Source: an uncultured Alistipes sp.
GTDB taxonomy: Bacteria; Bacteroidota; Bacteroidia; Bacteroidales; Rikenellaceae
DNA length: 64,000 bases
Assembly: GCA_944321185.1 (NCBI GenBank)
Contig: CALUKH010000006.1
Location: 19,594-83,593, forward strand
Direction: 5' to 3'
Shown here piece after piece: positions 23,380 to 32,306 of this stretch. Under the pieces are notes generated by a model. That model was not told where the DNA came from, did no database searches, and was given only the letters and a program-made list of their open reading frames with translations. Each line of letters begins with the position of its first letter. Positions within the stretch are counted from its first letter, which is position 1. The position numbers and the translations under genes were made by a program.

Positions 23380-26066
23380 AAAAGTTCGTGAAGATTCTGG
23401 CCACGGTCGTGGTGGTCATTCTGGTGATTGCACTGATCGTGCCGATCGCCCTGCGCGGCAAGATTGCCGACATCGTGAAAAAGGAGGCCAACGCCATGCT
23501 GACGGCAACGCTCGACTTCGAGAAACTCGACATCAGTCTTCTGCGACATTTCCCCAATGCATCGGTCGACCTGAAGGGGCTGACGCTGGTTGGTGCCGAG
23601 GAGCCCTTCGTGGGGGATACGATCGTGGCGGCACGGCGCATTTCGGTGGTCGTGAACCTCATGTCGCTCTTCGGCGACAGCGGGTTCGAGGTGACGAAGG
23701 TGATCCTGGCCGATCCGGCGCTGCATGCCCGCAAACTCTCCGACGGCACCGTCAACTGGGACGTGATGCGCCCCTCGGAGGAGGAGCCGGCCGTGGAAGA
23801 AGAGGAGCCGGCTGCGGAGGAGCCGTCGTCGTTCCGCCTTTCGGTGCGGGATTTCCGCATCTCGGGGGCCACGATCCGCTACGAGGATGACTCGACGCGG
23901 ATGAGCTTCTCGACCGATCCGCTGACGCTGCGCCTGCGCGGCGACATGTCGGCCGAACGCACGAATCTCGATCTGCGGCTGAAGAGCGAACGCACGAATT
24001 TCGTTTCGGGCGGCATTCCGCTGCTGAGCGACGTGGAGGCCGAACTGGTGGCGGTGATCGACGCCGACCTGGCCCACAAGCGTTTCACCTTCTCGCGCAA
24101 TACGTTCCGGCTGAATGCCATCCAGATGGGGCTCGACGGCTGGGTCGAGATGAAGGATGATGCCGTGGCGATGGATCTCACGGCGGGATGCGAGGCCGTG
24201 CAGTTCAAGGACGTGCTGTCGCTCATCCCGGCCTTCTACACGCGGGAGTTCAAGAGCCTGACGGCCGGTGGCGAACTCGACCTGTCGCTGTGGGCCCGCG
24301 GCCAGATGCAGGGGTCGGAACTGCCGGCCTTCGAACTGAAGGCCGAGGTGCGCAACGGCAGTTTCCAGTATGCCTCGCTGCCGAAGGCCGTCACGGATAT
24401 CAACCTTGCGGCCCGTATCTCCAATCCGGGCGGCGTGATGGACCGTACGGAGATCGACCTGTCGAAATTCGGTCTGCAGATGGCCGGCAATTCGGTGGCG
24501 GCGACCTTCTATGCCACCAACCTGGCGAGCGATCCGACGTTCCGCCTGACGGCCGACGGCAAGGTTGACCTGGGGGCCGTCAAGGAGGTCTACCCGTTGG
24601 AGAAGGGGGTCGAACTGGAGGGCCGCATCACGGCCGACGTGAAGCTCTCGGGGCGGATGTCCGACATCGAGAAGAACCGCTACGAACGGCTCGGTGCCCA
24701 GGGAACGTTCGTTCTCGAGGCGCTGGGGCTGACGCTCGAGAATCTGCCGCCGGTGGAGATCCGCCGGGCTGCGGCGACGATCACGCCGGAGGCCATGACC
24801 CTCGGGGAGTTCGGGCTGACGGTCGGACAGAGCGACCTGCAGGCCAACGGTCAGTTGAGCGGTTACCTGGGCTACCTGCTGCGCGGTGAGGAGCTTTCGG
24901 GACGCCTCTACGTGAAGTCCGACCTGCTCGACCTGAACGAGATCATGGCGGCACTGCCGGGCGGTGAGAGCGATGATGCCGCCGCTGCGGAGGAGATGCC
25001 GGACGACGCCGTACAGTCCGACACGACGGCTACGGCCCTCGTCGTCCCGCGCAATCTGCGGCTTTCGCTCAATACCGAGCTGAAGAAGGTCCTCTTCGAG
25101 AAGATGACCATCGAGAATATTTCGGGCGAAATGAGCATGGCCGACGGCACGCTTTCGCTCGACGGACTGTCGCTGGGGATCTTCGGCGGCCGGGCCTCGG
25201 CCTCGGCCAGCTACTCGACGGCCGCGGATCCGGCTCGCCCGGCCCTGAAACTCAAGGCCGACTTTGCGAATGCTTCGTTCCAGCGTACGTTCGAGGAGCT
25301 GGAGATGGTGCAGCAGCTGGTGCCGATCTTCGCCAAGACGGGCGGCGACTATTCGCTGTCGCTGAACCTCGCCACGACGCTCGATGCCGCCATGTCGCCC
25401 GACCTCAAGACGCTGACGGCTACGGGTGAGATCCGCTCGGAGAATATCCACATCCAGAATATCAAGGCCTTCGAGGCGATGGCCGAGGCGTTGAACAACG
25501 ACAAGCTGCGTCAGATCGAGGCCAAGGATGTGAAGATCCGCTTTGAGATCCTCGACGGACGGGTGAAGACCGAGCCGTTTGACCTGAAGATCGGCGACGT
25601 CGGGGTCAACCTGTCGGGTTCGACGGGGCTCGATCAGACGATCGACTACCAGGCCAAGGTGGCCATTCCGGGCGGCGGCGTGCTGCAGAACGTGGCCGTG
25701 AACATCGGCGGTACGTTTACCTCGCCGAAGATCACGCTCGGGGTGAAGGAGGCCGTCCAGGAGGCCGTTACCAACGTGGTCAACGAGCAAATCCAGAAGC
25801 TCACGGGCAGCGAATCGCTTTCGGAGGAGATTGCCAAACAGGCCGAGAATCTGCGTGAGGAGGCCCGGAAGGCGGGTCAGAAGCTCGTCGAGGCGGCTCA
25901 GGAGCAGAGTGACAAGCTGGTCGAGGAGGCCTCGAAGAAGGGCACGCTGGCCAAACTGGCGGCCCAGAAGGCTGGTGAGAAGCTGGTTGAGACGGCCCAG
26001 AAACAGGCTGCCAACCTCGAAGCCGAAGCCGAAAAGCAGATCGAAAAACTCACCTCCGGCAAGTAA
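23376..26066 (+). CDS. AsmA-like (DUF748-type) envelope protein
   Basis: This 896-residue protein has one N-terminal membrane helix (FVKILATVVVVILVIALIVPIAL) followed by a long periplasmic beta-rich region. Its ISLLRHFPNASVDLKGLTL start is typical of AsmA-family proteins, which form lipid-carrying bridges between the membranes. An AsmA C-terminal-like segment lies near residues 580-790. The last 85 residues (about 812-896) are unusual: an Ala/Glu/Lys-rich amphipathic helix or coiled coil with repeated KLVE and AQKQA units. It is coupled to the GNAT gene by a 4-nt overlap and followed by a strong terminator. Confidence 0.85.
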   Translation: MKKFVKILATVVVVILVIALIVPIALRGKIADIVKKEANAMLTATLDFEKLDISLLRHFPNASVDLKGLTLVGAEEPFVGDTIVAARRISVVVNLMSLFGDSGFEVTKVILADPALHARKLSDGTVNWDVMRPSEEEPAVEEEEPAAEEPSSFRLSVRDFRISGATIRYEDDSTRMSFSTDPLTLRLRGDMSAERTNLDLRLKSERTNFVSGGIPLLSDVEAELVAVIDADLAHKRFTFSRNTFRLNAIQMGLDGWVEMKDDAVAMDLTAGCEAVQFKDVLSLIPAFYTREFKSLTAGGELDLSLWARGQMQGSELPAFELKAEVRNGSFQYASLPKAVTDINLAARISNPGGVMDRTEIDLSKFGLQMAGNSVAATFYATNLASDPTFRLTADGKVDLGAVKEVYPLEKGVELEGRITADVKLSGRMSDIEKNRYERLGAQGTFVLEALGLTLENLPPVEIRRAAATITPEAMTLGEFGLTVGQSDLQANGQLSGYLGYLLRGEELSGRLYVKSDLLDLNEIMAALPGGESDDAAAAEEMPDDAVQSDTTATALVVPRNLRLSLNTELKKVLFEKMTIENISGEMSMADGTLSLDGLSLGIFGGRASASASYSTAADPARPALKLKADFANASFQRTFEELEMVQQLVPIFAKTGGDYSLSLNLATTLDAAMSPDLKTLTATGEIRSENIHIQNIKAFEAMAEALNNDKLRQIEAKDVKIRFEILDGRVKTEPFDLKIGDVGVNLSGSTGLDQTIDYQAKVAIPGGGVLQNVAVNIGGTFTSPKITLGVKEAVQEAVTNVVNEQIQKLTGSESLSEEIAKQAENLREEARKAGQKLVEAAQEQSDKLVEEASKKGTLAKLAAQKAGEKLVETAQKQAANLEAEAEKQIEKLTSGK

Positions 26067-26089
26067 TTCGACCGGGTGGGGGAGATGCA

Positions 26090-26127
26090 GCGGGGCGCCG
26101 ATCTCGAAGATCGGCGCCCCGCTTTTT
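26090..26127 (+). terminator. Intrinsic terminator after the AsmA-like gene
   Basis: A 15-bp perfect stem (GCGGGGCGCCGATCT and its complement) with a 3-nt loop is followed by TTTTT, 23 nt after the stop codon. Confidence 0.93.
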
Positions 26128-26153
26128 CGAAGAACAGGTCCGGCTGCCGGGCC

Positions 26154-26462
26154 TCAGAGAGCTTCGATCCGATACCCGTCGGGCAAGAGCGAGGCCCACT
26201 CCGGATGGCGACGGATGAAGTGAATGATGTAGGAGCACTGCGGGATGATGCGCTCGCCGCGGCGGCGGAACTCTCCGAGTGTCGCCTCGACCAACTGACG
26301 GGCAATGCCCTGCCCCTCGAAGGCGGGCGGCACCTCGGTGTGGGTCAGCCGGTAGCCCTGCGGCGAGGGGACGTAGTCGATGAAGGCCCGGGCACCGTTG
26401 CCCAGATCGAATGCGTAACGGTCGTTCACCGTGTCGTGGATGAGTGTGTAGTGTTTTTCCAT
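26154..26462 (-). CDS. Small GNAT-family acetyltransferase (COG2388/YjdJ type)
   Basis: This 102-residue protein is a minimal GNAT. RLTHTEVPPAFEGQGIARQL carries the acetyl-CoA loop EGQGIA, and IIPQCSYIIHFIRRHPEW is the conserved C-terminal stretch of the YjdJ/GTLF-like small acetyltransferases, ending in a HPEW-type motif. The length is typical for this subgroup (about 90-105). It stands alone on the minus strand, divergent from mutY. The substrate is unknown. Confidence 0.88.
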   Translation of the reverse strand: MEKHYTLIHDTVNDRYAFDLGNGARAFIDYVPSPQGYRLTHTEVPPAFEGQGIARQLVEATLGEFRRRGERIIPQCSYIIHFIRRHPEWASLLPDGYRIEAL

Positions 26463-26513
26463 TTTTTTCGGTTTGAAATCGTTGCGGACCGCACAAATTC
26501 GGTTCCGAAATCG

Positions 26514-26521
26514 TATTTTTG
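26514..26521 (+). promoter_or_regulatory. mutY: -7 box (TATTTTTG) for mutY, near-leaderless
   Basis: TATTTTTG ends 9 nt before the ATG at 26531, so the transcript should have only a few untranslated bases. Confidence 0.6.
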
Positions 26522-26530
26522 TCCTCCGTT

Positions 26531-27586
26531 ATGAGTGCCGTTTCCGATATTTTGCTCGCCTGGTACGCCCGCGAAGGGCGCGATCTGCCGTGGCGTCGCA
26601 CGCACGATCCCTACCGCATCTGGCTTTCGGAGGTGATTCTCCAGCAGACCCGCGTGGCGCAGGGCATGGCCTACTATGAGCGCTTTGTGGCGCGATTCCC
26701 GGATGTCGTGTCGCTGGCCGCCGCCTCCGAAGACGAGGTGCTGCGCCTCTGGCAGGGGCTCGGCTATTACAGCCGTGCGCGCAATCTGCTGGCTGCGGCC
26801 CGCGAGGTGGTCGGACGCTTCGGCGGTGAGTTCCCCCGCACGCCGGAGGAGGTGCGCTCGCTGCCCGGCGTGGGCGACTACACGGCGGCGGCCATCTGTT
26901 CGGCGGCCTACGATACGCCGTGCGCCGTCGTGGACGGCAATGTCTACCGGGTTCTGTCGCGACTGTTCGACATCGATCTGCCCATCGACACCACGGCCGG
27001 CCGCCGGGCCTTTGCCGCCTTGGCCCGCGAACAGCTCGACAGCCGTCAGCCGGGGCGTTACAACCAGGCGATCATGGATTTCGGCGCCTTGCAATGCGTC
27101 CCCGCCTCGCCGCATTGCGAGGTGTGCCCGCTGGAGGATCGCTGCCTGGCCCGTGCGGCCGGCACGGTGGACCGGCGTCCCGTCAAGCAGGGGCGTACGC
27201 ACCAGCGTGACCGTTGGTTCAACTACCTGCACGTCACCTCCGGCGGGCGGACGCTGCTCTGCCGCCGTGACGGACGCGACATCTGGCAGGGGCTCTACGA
27301 GTTCCCGATGATCGAGACCGCAGCGCCGGCCGAGCTCTCGCAACTGACGGACGATCCCCGCTTCGTCGAGTGGCTGGGCGACGGAACGTGGCAGCTGCTG
27401 CGGACGGTGTCGCTTCCTGTGCACCAACTCTCGCACCAGCGGATCCATGCCCGCATCTTCCGCATCGAGACTCCGACGCTCACGCCAACCGCCGAATCGA
27501 TTGCCGTTCCGACCGACCGGCTTGGCGAACGGGCCCTTCCGCGGCTGTTGGACCGCTACCTCTCGTCCGACGACGCTATCTTATAA
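26531..27586 (+). CDS. mutY: A/G-specific adenine DNA glycosylase MutY
   Basis: This 351-residue base-excision enzyme removes adenine opposite 8-oxoguanine. The catalytic region has E34 in SEVILQQTRV. The helix-hairpin-helix is LPGVGDYTAAAI, followed by the active-site aspartate in VVDGNVYRVLSR. The 4Fe-4S site is C189-x6-C196-x2-C199-x5-C205. The C-terminal Nudix-like 8-oxoG recognition domain follows (DRWFNYLHV, LYEFPMIE). The start is the ATG at 26531. The 3' end overlaps the convergent exchanger gene by 11 nt. Confidence 0.96.
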   Translation: MSAVSDILLAWYAREGRDLPWRRTHDPYRIWLSEVILQQTRVAQGMAYYERFVARFPDVVSLAAASEDEVLRLWQGLGYYSRARNLLAAAREVVGRFGGEFPRTPEEVRSLPGVGDYTAAAICSAAYDTPCAVVDGNVYRVLSRLFDIDLPIDTTAGRRAFAALAREQLDSRQPGRYNQAIMDFGALQCVPASPHCEVCPLEDRCLARAAGTVDRRPVKQGRTHQRDRWFNYLHVTSGGRTLLCRRDGRDIWQGLYEFPMIETAAPAELSQLTDDPRFVEWLGDGTWQLLRTVSLPVHQLSHQRIHARIFRIETPTLTPTAESIAVPTDRLGERALPRLLDRYLSSDDAIL

Positions 27587-28550
27587 GGTATGCGATGTAG
27601 AGGGCATAGATGATGAGGAAGAGCGCCCCCTCCCAGCGGTCGATGGCCCGTCGCCGGAAGGTGAAGGCCGCCAGGAAGAGTACGACCGAACTCAGCAGCA
27701 CGACCAGCAGGTCGACCAGCGTGATGCCGCCCATCGTCAGCGGATGGATCGTGGCACTCAGACCCAGAATCAACAGGATGTTGGCGATGTTCGACCCGAT
27801 GACGTTTCCGAGGGCCATGTCGCTCTTGCCCTTGACGAGCGAGACGACCGACGAGGCCAGTTCGGGAAGCGACGTGCCGCCGGCCACGAGCGTGATGGCG
27901 ATCAGCGATTCGCTGATGCCCATGCGGCGGGCCAGGGCCGTGGCGTTGTCGAGGAACATCTCGCCGCCGAAGATCAGCCCGGCCAGTCCGCCGAGGATCA
28001 TCACGGCCATGAGCCATCCGGCCATCGGACGGCGGGTGTCGGCCGGCGTGTTGCCGGCCGACTCGGAAGCCGAGGGGGCGGCGGTGCGTCCCGTGGAGCG
28101 GATCGTGTAGGTCATCAGCAGCAGGTAGATCACCAGCATCAGCACGCCGTCGAGCCGTCCGATGCGGTCGGCGGCTCCGGTGCGGAACCAGCTGTCCATG
28201 GCCAGGATCAGCAGCAGCAGCGACGTGGCGACGCCGAACGGAATGTCGCGGCGGATGTTGCCTGCCGTGAGGGGCATCGGGCGGATCAGCGCGCAGACGC
28301 CCAGAATTAGAAAGACGTTGAAGATGTTCGATCCGACGACGTTGCCGATCGCCACGTCGCTCTTTCCGGCGATGGCCGAGAGCACCGAGACGACCAGTTC
28401 GGGCGTTGAGGTTCCGACGGCAACGATCGTCAGTCCGATGATGAATTCCGGGACGCGGAAGCGCTGGGCCAGCGCCGCCGATCCGTCGGTGAGAAAATTG
28501 GCGCCGGCAAGAATCAGTGCCAGGCCGATCAGAAGCAGAAGTATATCCAT
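27576..28550 (-). CDS. Calcium/sodium antiporter (CaCA family, YrbG-like)
   Basis: This 324-residue membrane exchanger has two inverted five-helix repeats, each with the alpha-repeat ion-binding motif: VAVGTSTPELVVS with GNVVGSNIFN in the first half, and VAGGTSLPELASS with GNVIGSNIAN in the second. These Glu and Asn residues form the cation sites of YrbG-type Na/Ca exchangers. A polar loop (TAAPSASESAGNTPAD) joins the halves. It is convergent with mutY and lies 23 nt after the zupT-like gene on the same strand. Confidence 0.93.
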   Translation of the reverse strand: MDILLLLIGLALILAGANFLTDGSAALAQRFRVPEFIIGLTIVAVGTSTPELVVSVLSAIAGKSDVAIGNVVGSNIFNVFLILGVCALIRPMPLTAGNIRRDIPFGVATSLLLLILAMDSWFRTGAADRIGRLDGVLMLVIYLLLMTYTIRSTGRTAAPSASESAGNTPADTRRPMAGWLMAVMILGGLAGLIFGGEMFLDNATALARRMGISESLIAITLVAGGTSLPELASSVVSLVKGKSDMALGNVIGSNIANILLILGLSATIHPLTMGGITLVDLLVVLLSSVVLFLAAFTFRRRAIDRWEGALFLIIYALYIAYLIR

Positions 28551-28573
28551 TTTTCAGCGTTTGGTTTGCGGAT

Positions 28574-29377
28574 TCATGCGAGCAGCAGCAGGCTGACGGC
28601 CATCAGGGCCATGCCGGCCACCACGCCGTAGATCGACGTGTGGGCCTCGCCGTATTCGCGGGCGGCCGGGAGGAGTTCGTCGATCGAGATGAAGACCATG
28701 ATGCCGGCCACTCCGGCCAGGATGCACCCCATGAGCGTTGGCGACATGAAGGGCATCAGCACCAGGTATGCGAGCAGTGCTCCGACCGGTTCGGCCAGAC
28801 CCGAGAGCAGCGACAGTCGGAAGGCCTTTCCGCGGTCGCCCGTGGCGTAGTAGACCGGGATCGAGACGGCAATACCCTCGGGGATGTTGTGGATGGCGAT
28901 GGCCACGGCGATGGCCACGCCGAGCGTGAGGTTGTCGACCGCCGAGGTGAAGGTGGCGATGCCCTCCGGGAAGTTGTGGATGCCGATGGCCAGGGCCGTC
29001 ATGACGCCCATGCGCATGAGCCGCGGGTTGCGCGGACGGTGGTCCATCTCCTCGACCAGATGGGCTTCGTGGGGATTCTCGAACGAGGGGACCAGCCGGT
29101 CGATGATGCCGATCAGCAGGATCCCGGCGAAGAAGCTCGCAACGGTGATCACTCCGCCGAGGCGTGTGCCCCATTCCGAGGTGAGGGCGAGCCCCGCCTC
29201 GTGGAAGAGTTCGACGAACGAGACGTAGATCATCACGCCGCCCGAAAGACCGAGCGAGAATGAAAGCAGGCGTTTGTTGGTGCGTTTGGCCAGGAAGGCG
29301 ATGGCGCTGCCGATTCCGGTGGCCAGGCCGGCACCGAGTGTGAGCAGCAGCGGGACGAGTATCTGGTGGGTCTGCAT
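28574..29377 (-). CDS. zupT: ZIP-family metal transporter (ZupT-like)
   Basis: This 267-residue transporter imports divalent metals such as zinc or iron. The start at 29377 gives [21 protein letters not shown]. Eight membrane helices are visible. Helices 4 and 5 carry the paired metal motifs [12 protein letters not shown] and [12 protein letters not shown], diagnostic of ZupT, and FVELFHEAG is in helix 2. It has a leader of about 165 nt with degenerate repeats. Along with the Na/Ca exchanger downstream it forms a small cation-transport unit. Confidence 0.94.
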   Translation of the reverse strand: MQTHQILVPLLLTLGAGLATGIGSAIAFLAKRTNKRLLSFSLGLSGGVMIYVSFVELFHEAGLALTSEWGTRLGGVITVASFFAGILLIGIIDRLVPSFENPHEAHLVEEMDHRPRNPRLMRMGVMTALAIGIHNFPEGIATFTSAVDNLTLGVAIAVAIAIHNIPEGIAVSIPVYYATGDRGKAFRLSLLSGLAEPVGALLAYLVLMPFMSPTLMGCILAGVAGIMVFISIDELLPAAREYGEAHTSIYGVVAGMALMAVSLLLLA

Positions 29378-29425
29378 GTTGCAAGCGTTTTTTTTCGGTT
29401 TGGCGATCGGATCCGGACCTTTTTG

Positions 29426-29539
29426 CGGCGAGATTCTTCCGGCGCGGCGAGATTCTTCCGGCGACGGGGGACCTTCCAGCGGCGACATCCTCTCAGCGGC
29501 ATTCTCTCTGGGGCGGTCTTCTCAGCGGCGACCGATCGG
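29426..29539 (-). repeat. Degenerate short repeats in the zupT leader
   Basis: The 5' leader contains two near-perfect copies of CGCCGGAAGAATCTCGCCG-like sequence and further looser copies built on TCGCCGCTGAGAAG or GCCGCTGAGAGG. Units are about 14-21 nt with drift. No gene overlaps this stretch. Confidence 0.6.
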
Positions 29540-29548
29540 TTACGCATG

Positions 29549-29556
29549 CAAAGATA
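29549..29556 (-). promoter_or_regulatory. zupT: -7 box (TATCTTTG) for the zupT-like gene
   Basis: TATCTTTG on the minus strand lies 171 nt upstream of the zupT ATG, giving a long leader that contains the degenerate repeats. A TTTG is present only 12 nt upstream of the box, which is shorter than usual. Confidence 0.55.
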
Positions 29557-29720
29557 GTGCATCCGTTGCAAAAAAACGATCGCAGCGAATCGGTATTTCC
29601 TATGCGGGTATCATTCCGGCTGATCGGACGGTCGTGTCACGTGCCCCGGCCGGCCGCGGGCACTCCTTCCCCGGAAAGTGGGGCCGGTTGGCGGAATGTT
29701 GAAAAAAAATCCGGAAAAGG

Positions 29721-29752
29721 TTTGCACACCCGCCGAAAAACCCCTACCTTTG
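29721..29752 (+). promoter_or_regulatory. pyrC: Promoter of the pyr operon
   Basis: TTTG (29721-29724), a 20-nt spacer and TACCTTTG (29745-29752) form a near-ideal Bacteroidota promoter. The predicted start near 29757-29760 leaves a leader of about 165 nt before pyrC. Confidence 0.88.
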
Positions 29753-29779
29753 TACCAATTATAGCAAGACCCGAATCCC

Positions 29780-29881
29780 ATGACGTGCAACCCCCATATC
29801 CCGATGGCGCAGAAGTTCTGGCAAAAGGATTATTGGTCGGGGTTCCAGTCTCCGAAGGATGCGGGTTTTATCGTTTGTTAG
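29780..29881 (+). CDS. Putative 33-residue leader peptide of the pyr operon
   Basis: The frame starts about 22 nt after the predicted transcription start and encodes MTCNPHIPMAQKF, then a WQKDYWSGF stretch, ending AGFIVC. Its UAG stop is the first three bases of the terminator stem. The mRNA just before the stop is U-rich (GGGUUUUAUCGUUUG), where polymerase could pause when UTP is low. This matches the layout of the E. coli pyrBI leader. Translation is not proven and no Shine-Dalgarno sequence is visible. Confidence 0.55.
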   Translation: MTCNPHIPMAQKFWQKDYWSGFQSPKDAGFIVC

Positions 29882-29910
29882 GGTAACTGTTTCGGTTGCC
29901 CTATTTTTTT
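29879..29910 (+). terminator. Attenuator (intrinsic terminator) in the pyr leader
   Basis: TAGGGTAAC (29879-29887) pairs with GTTGCCCTA (29895-29903), with one G-U pair and a 7-nt loop. Seven T follow directly. It ends 14 nt before the pyrC ATG, so it must be passed for the operon to be expressed. Confidence 0.85.
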
Positions 29911-29924
29911 ATGTGACCGAGCCG

Positions 29925-31202
29925 ATGAAGACCTTTTATGAAAATGCCGAAATCTACCGCGGAGGACACTTCGCGAAGGGGCGTCTGGTCGTGGAAGAGG
30001 GGCGTGTAGTAGCCGATTGCGAGCCGCAGCCGGGTGACCGGCGGGTGGATCTTTCGGGACTGTACCTCGTTCCGGGACTGGTCGACGTGCATGTCCACCT
30101 GCGCGAACCGGGATTCCCGCAGAAGGAGACCATCGCCACGGGTACGGCCGCCGCAGCCCATGGAGGCTACACGACGGTCTGCTCGATGCCCAACCTGAAT
30201 CCGGCCCCCGATACGCCCGAACACCTCGAAGAACAACTCGCGCTGATCCGCCGCGATGCCCTGGTGCGGGTGGTTCCCTACGGTACGATCACCCTCGGAC
30301 AGCGCGGCTGCGGCGAACTGGCCGATTTCGAGGCGCTGGCCCCCTACGTGGCGGGCTTCTCGGATGACGGACGCGGCGTGCAGTCGGCCGAACTGATGGA
30401 GGAGGCGATGCGGCGTGCCGCGGCGGTCCACAAACCGATTGTGGCCCACTGTGAGGTCGACGAACTGCTCCGTGGCGGATATATTCATGACGGTGTCTAT
30501 TGCCGCGAGCATGGCCACCGGGGCATCTCGTCGGAGAGCGAGTGGCGGCAGGTCGAGCGCGACATCGCCCTGGCCGAACGCACCGGCTGCCAGTATCACG
30601 TCTGCCACGTCTCGACCAAAGAGAGCGTCGAACTGGTGCGTCAGGCCAAGGCACGCGGACTGAAGGTGAGCTGCGAGACCGGCCCCCATTACCTGCTGCT
30701 CTGCGACGAGGATCTGCAGGAGGACGGACGCTTCAAGATGAACCCGCCGCTGCGCAGCCGTGAGGATCGCCAAGCACTGATCGAAGGGATTCAGGACGGC
30801 ACGATCGAGGCCATCGCCACGGACCACGCTCCGCATACGGCCGAAGAGAAGTCGCGCGGTCTGGAGCGCAGCGCCATGGGCATCGTCGGTCTGGAGACGG
30901 CCTTCCCGCTGCTGTATACATACCTGGTCAAGCGGGGCGTCCTGACGCTGGAACGCCTCGTGGAGCTGATGTCGGTCCAGCCGCGGCGGCTCTTCTCGCT
31001 CGAGGGGGGCATCGCGACGGGCGACAAGGCCGACTTCACGGTGCTGGATCTCCATGCCCACTATGCCATTGACCCCGCGACGTTCCGCTCGAAGGGCCAT
31101 GCCACGCCGTTCGCCGGCTGGGAGGTCGACGGACGTGCGGTGATGACCGTCGTGGACGGCCGCGCGGTTTACGATACGCTGACAACGAATTCAATCAGAT
31201 AA
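29925..31202 (+). CDS. pyrC: Dihydroorotase (PyrC, class I type)
   Basis: This 425-residue zinc enzyme cyclises N-carbamoyl-aspartate to dihydroorotate, the third UMP step. The ATG at 29925 follows the attenuator. Metal ligands H56 and H58 lie in VDVHVHLREPG. Later motifs are IVAHCE, YHVCHVSTKES and the catalytic-aspartate region AIATDHAPHT. The length and the HVHLREPG motif fit the amidohydrolase-type dihydroorotase of multi-enzyme pyr operons rather than E. coli PyrC. First gene of the operon. Confidence 0.96.
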   Translation: MKTFYENAEIYRGGHFAKGRLVVEEGRVVADCEPQPGDRRVDLSGLYLVPGLVDVHVHLREPGFPQKETIATGTAAAAHGGYTTVCSMPNLNPAPDTPEHLEEQLALIRRDALVRVVPYGTITLGQRGCGELADFEALAPYVAGFSDDGRGVQSAELMEEAMRRAAAVHKPIVAHCEVDELLRGGYIHDGVYCREHGHRGISSESEWRQVERDIALAERTGCQYHVCHVSTKESVELVRQAKARGLKVSCETGPHYLLLCDEDLQEDGRFKMNPPLRSREDRQALIEGIQDGTIEAIATDHAPHTAEEKSRGLERSAMGIVGLETAFPLLYTYLVKRGVLTLERLVELMSVQPRRLFSLEGGIATGDKADFTVLDLHAHYAIDPATFRSKGHATPFAGWEVDGRAVMTVVDGRAVYDTLTTNSIR

Positions 31203-31214
31203 GGACAGACAAGG

Positions 31215-32306
31215 ATGAAAGCATTTACGAAAAAGATCGTCCTGGAGGACGGCCGCGAGTTTTACGGATACGGTTTCGGATCCGACCGCGAGGCCATCAA
31301 CGAGATCGTCTTCAATACCTCGATGGTGGGGTATCAGGAGATCATGTCCGATCCGTCGTACACGGATCAGATGGTCGTGATGACCTACCCGCTGATCGGC
31401 AACTACGGTATGGCCGACGAGGATTACGAGACCAAGACGCCGACCATCGGCGGAATGATCGTCCGGGAGTACAACGACCTGCCGTCGAACTTCCGCTACA
31501 CGAAGACGCTCAACGAGGTCTTTGAGGAGTATGACATCCCGGCCATCTCGGGCATCGACACCCGGACGCTGACACGCATCATCCGCGACGAGGGCAGCCA
31601 GAAGGTGATCATCACCGACGCCGCCACGCCCCGCGACGAGGCTCTCGCCCGGCTGCGGGCCTACGAAATGCCCCACGACATGGTTTCGCGCGTGAGCTGC
31701 CGGAAACGCTGGCTGTCGCGCGTGGCCAACCACAAGTTCGACGTGGTGGCCATCGACTGCGGCATCAAGTACAACATCGTGCGGCAGTTGAACCACGTGG
31801 GTTGCAACGTCACGGTGATGCCCTACAACTCGACGCTGGAGGAGATCCTTGCCTTCCATCCCGACGGAATCCTCTTCTCGAACGGCCCCGGCAACCCGGA
31901 GGACGTACAGCCGGTCATCGAACTGATCCGCCGGCTGCGGGGACGCCTGCCGCTCTTCGGCATCTGCATGGGCCATCAGCTGATCTCGCTGGCCTACGGC
32001 GCGCGGACCTTCAAGATGAAGTTCGGCCACCGCGGCGCCAACCACCCGGTCAAGAACCTGCAGACGGGCAAGATCGAGATCACGAGCCAGAACCACAGCT
32101 ATGCCGTGGACATCGATTCGCTGAAGGGTACGGGGCTGACCCTTACGCATGTGAACCTGCTGGACGGTACGGCCGAAGGCGTGGAGTGCGCCGAGGAGCG
32201 GGTCTTCTCGACACAGTATCACCCGGAGAGCGCCGCAGGTCCCCAGGACAGCACCTATCTGTTCAATAAGTTCACCAAAATCATGGAGGAGTACAAAAAT
32301 GCCTAA
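31215..32306 (+). CDS. carA: Carbamoyl-phosphate synthase small subunit CarA
   Basis: This 363-residue glutaminase subunit supplies ammonia to CarB. The N-terminal half is the small-chain domain ([28 protein letters not shown]). The C-terminal half is a class I glutamine amidotransferase with nucleophile Cys251 in GICMGHQ and the His-Glu pair in YHPES. It starts 12 nt after pyrC and overlaps carB by 8 nt. Confidence 0.98.
   Translation: MKAFTKKIVLEDGREFYGYGFGSDREAINEIVFNTSMVGYQEIMSDPSYTDQMVVMTYPLIGNYGMADEDYETKTPTIGGMIVREYNDLPSNFRYTKTLNEVFEEYDIPAISGIDTRTLTRIIRDEGSQKVIITDAATPRDEALARLRAYEMPHDMVSRVSCRKRWLSRVANHKFDVVAIDCGIKYNIVRQLNHVGCNVTVMPYNSTLEEILAFHPDGILFSNGPGNPEDVQPVIELIRRLRGRLPLFGICMGHQLISLAYGARTFKMKFGHRGANHPVKNLQTGKIEITSQNHSYAVDIDSLKGTGLTLTHVNLLDGTAEGVECAEERVFSTQYHPESAAGPQDSTYLFNKFTKIMEEYKNA

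Noticed and set aside
28574-29488. A longer N-terminus for the zupT-like protein from an upstream start at 29488
   Set aside because: The extra 37 residues come from the repeat-filled leader and are not like ZIP transporters. The ATG at 29377 gives a normal first membrane helix.
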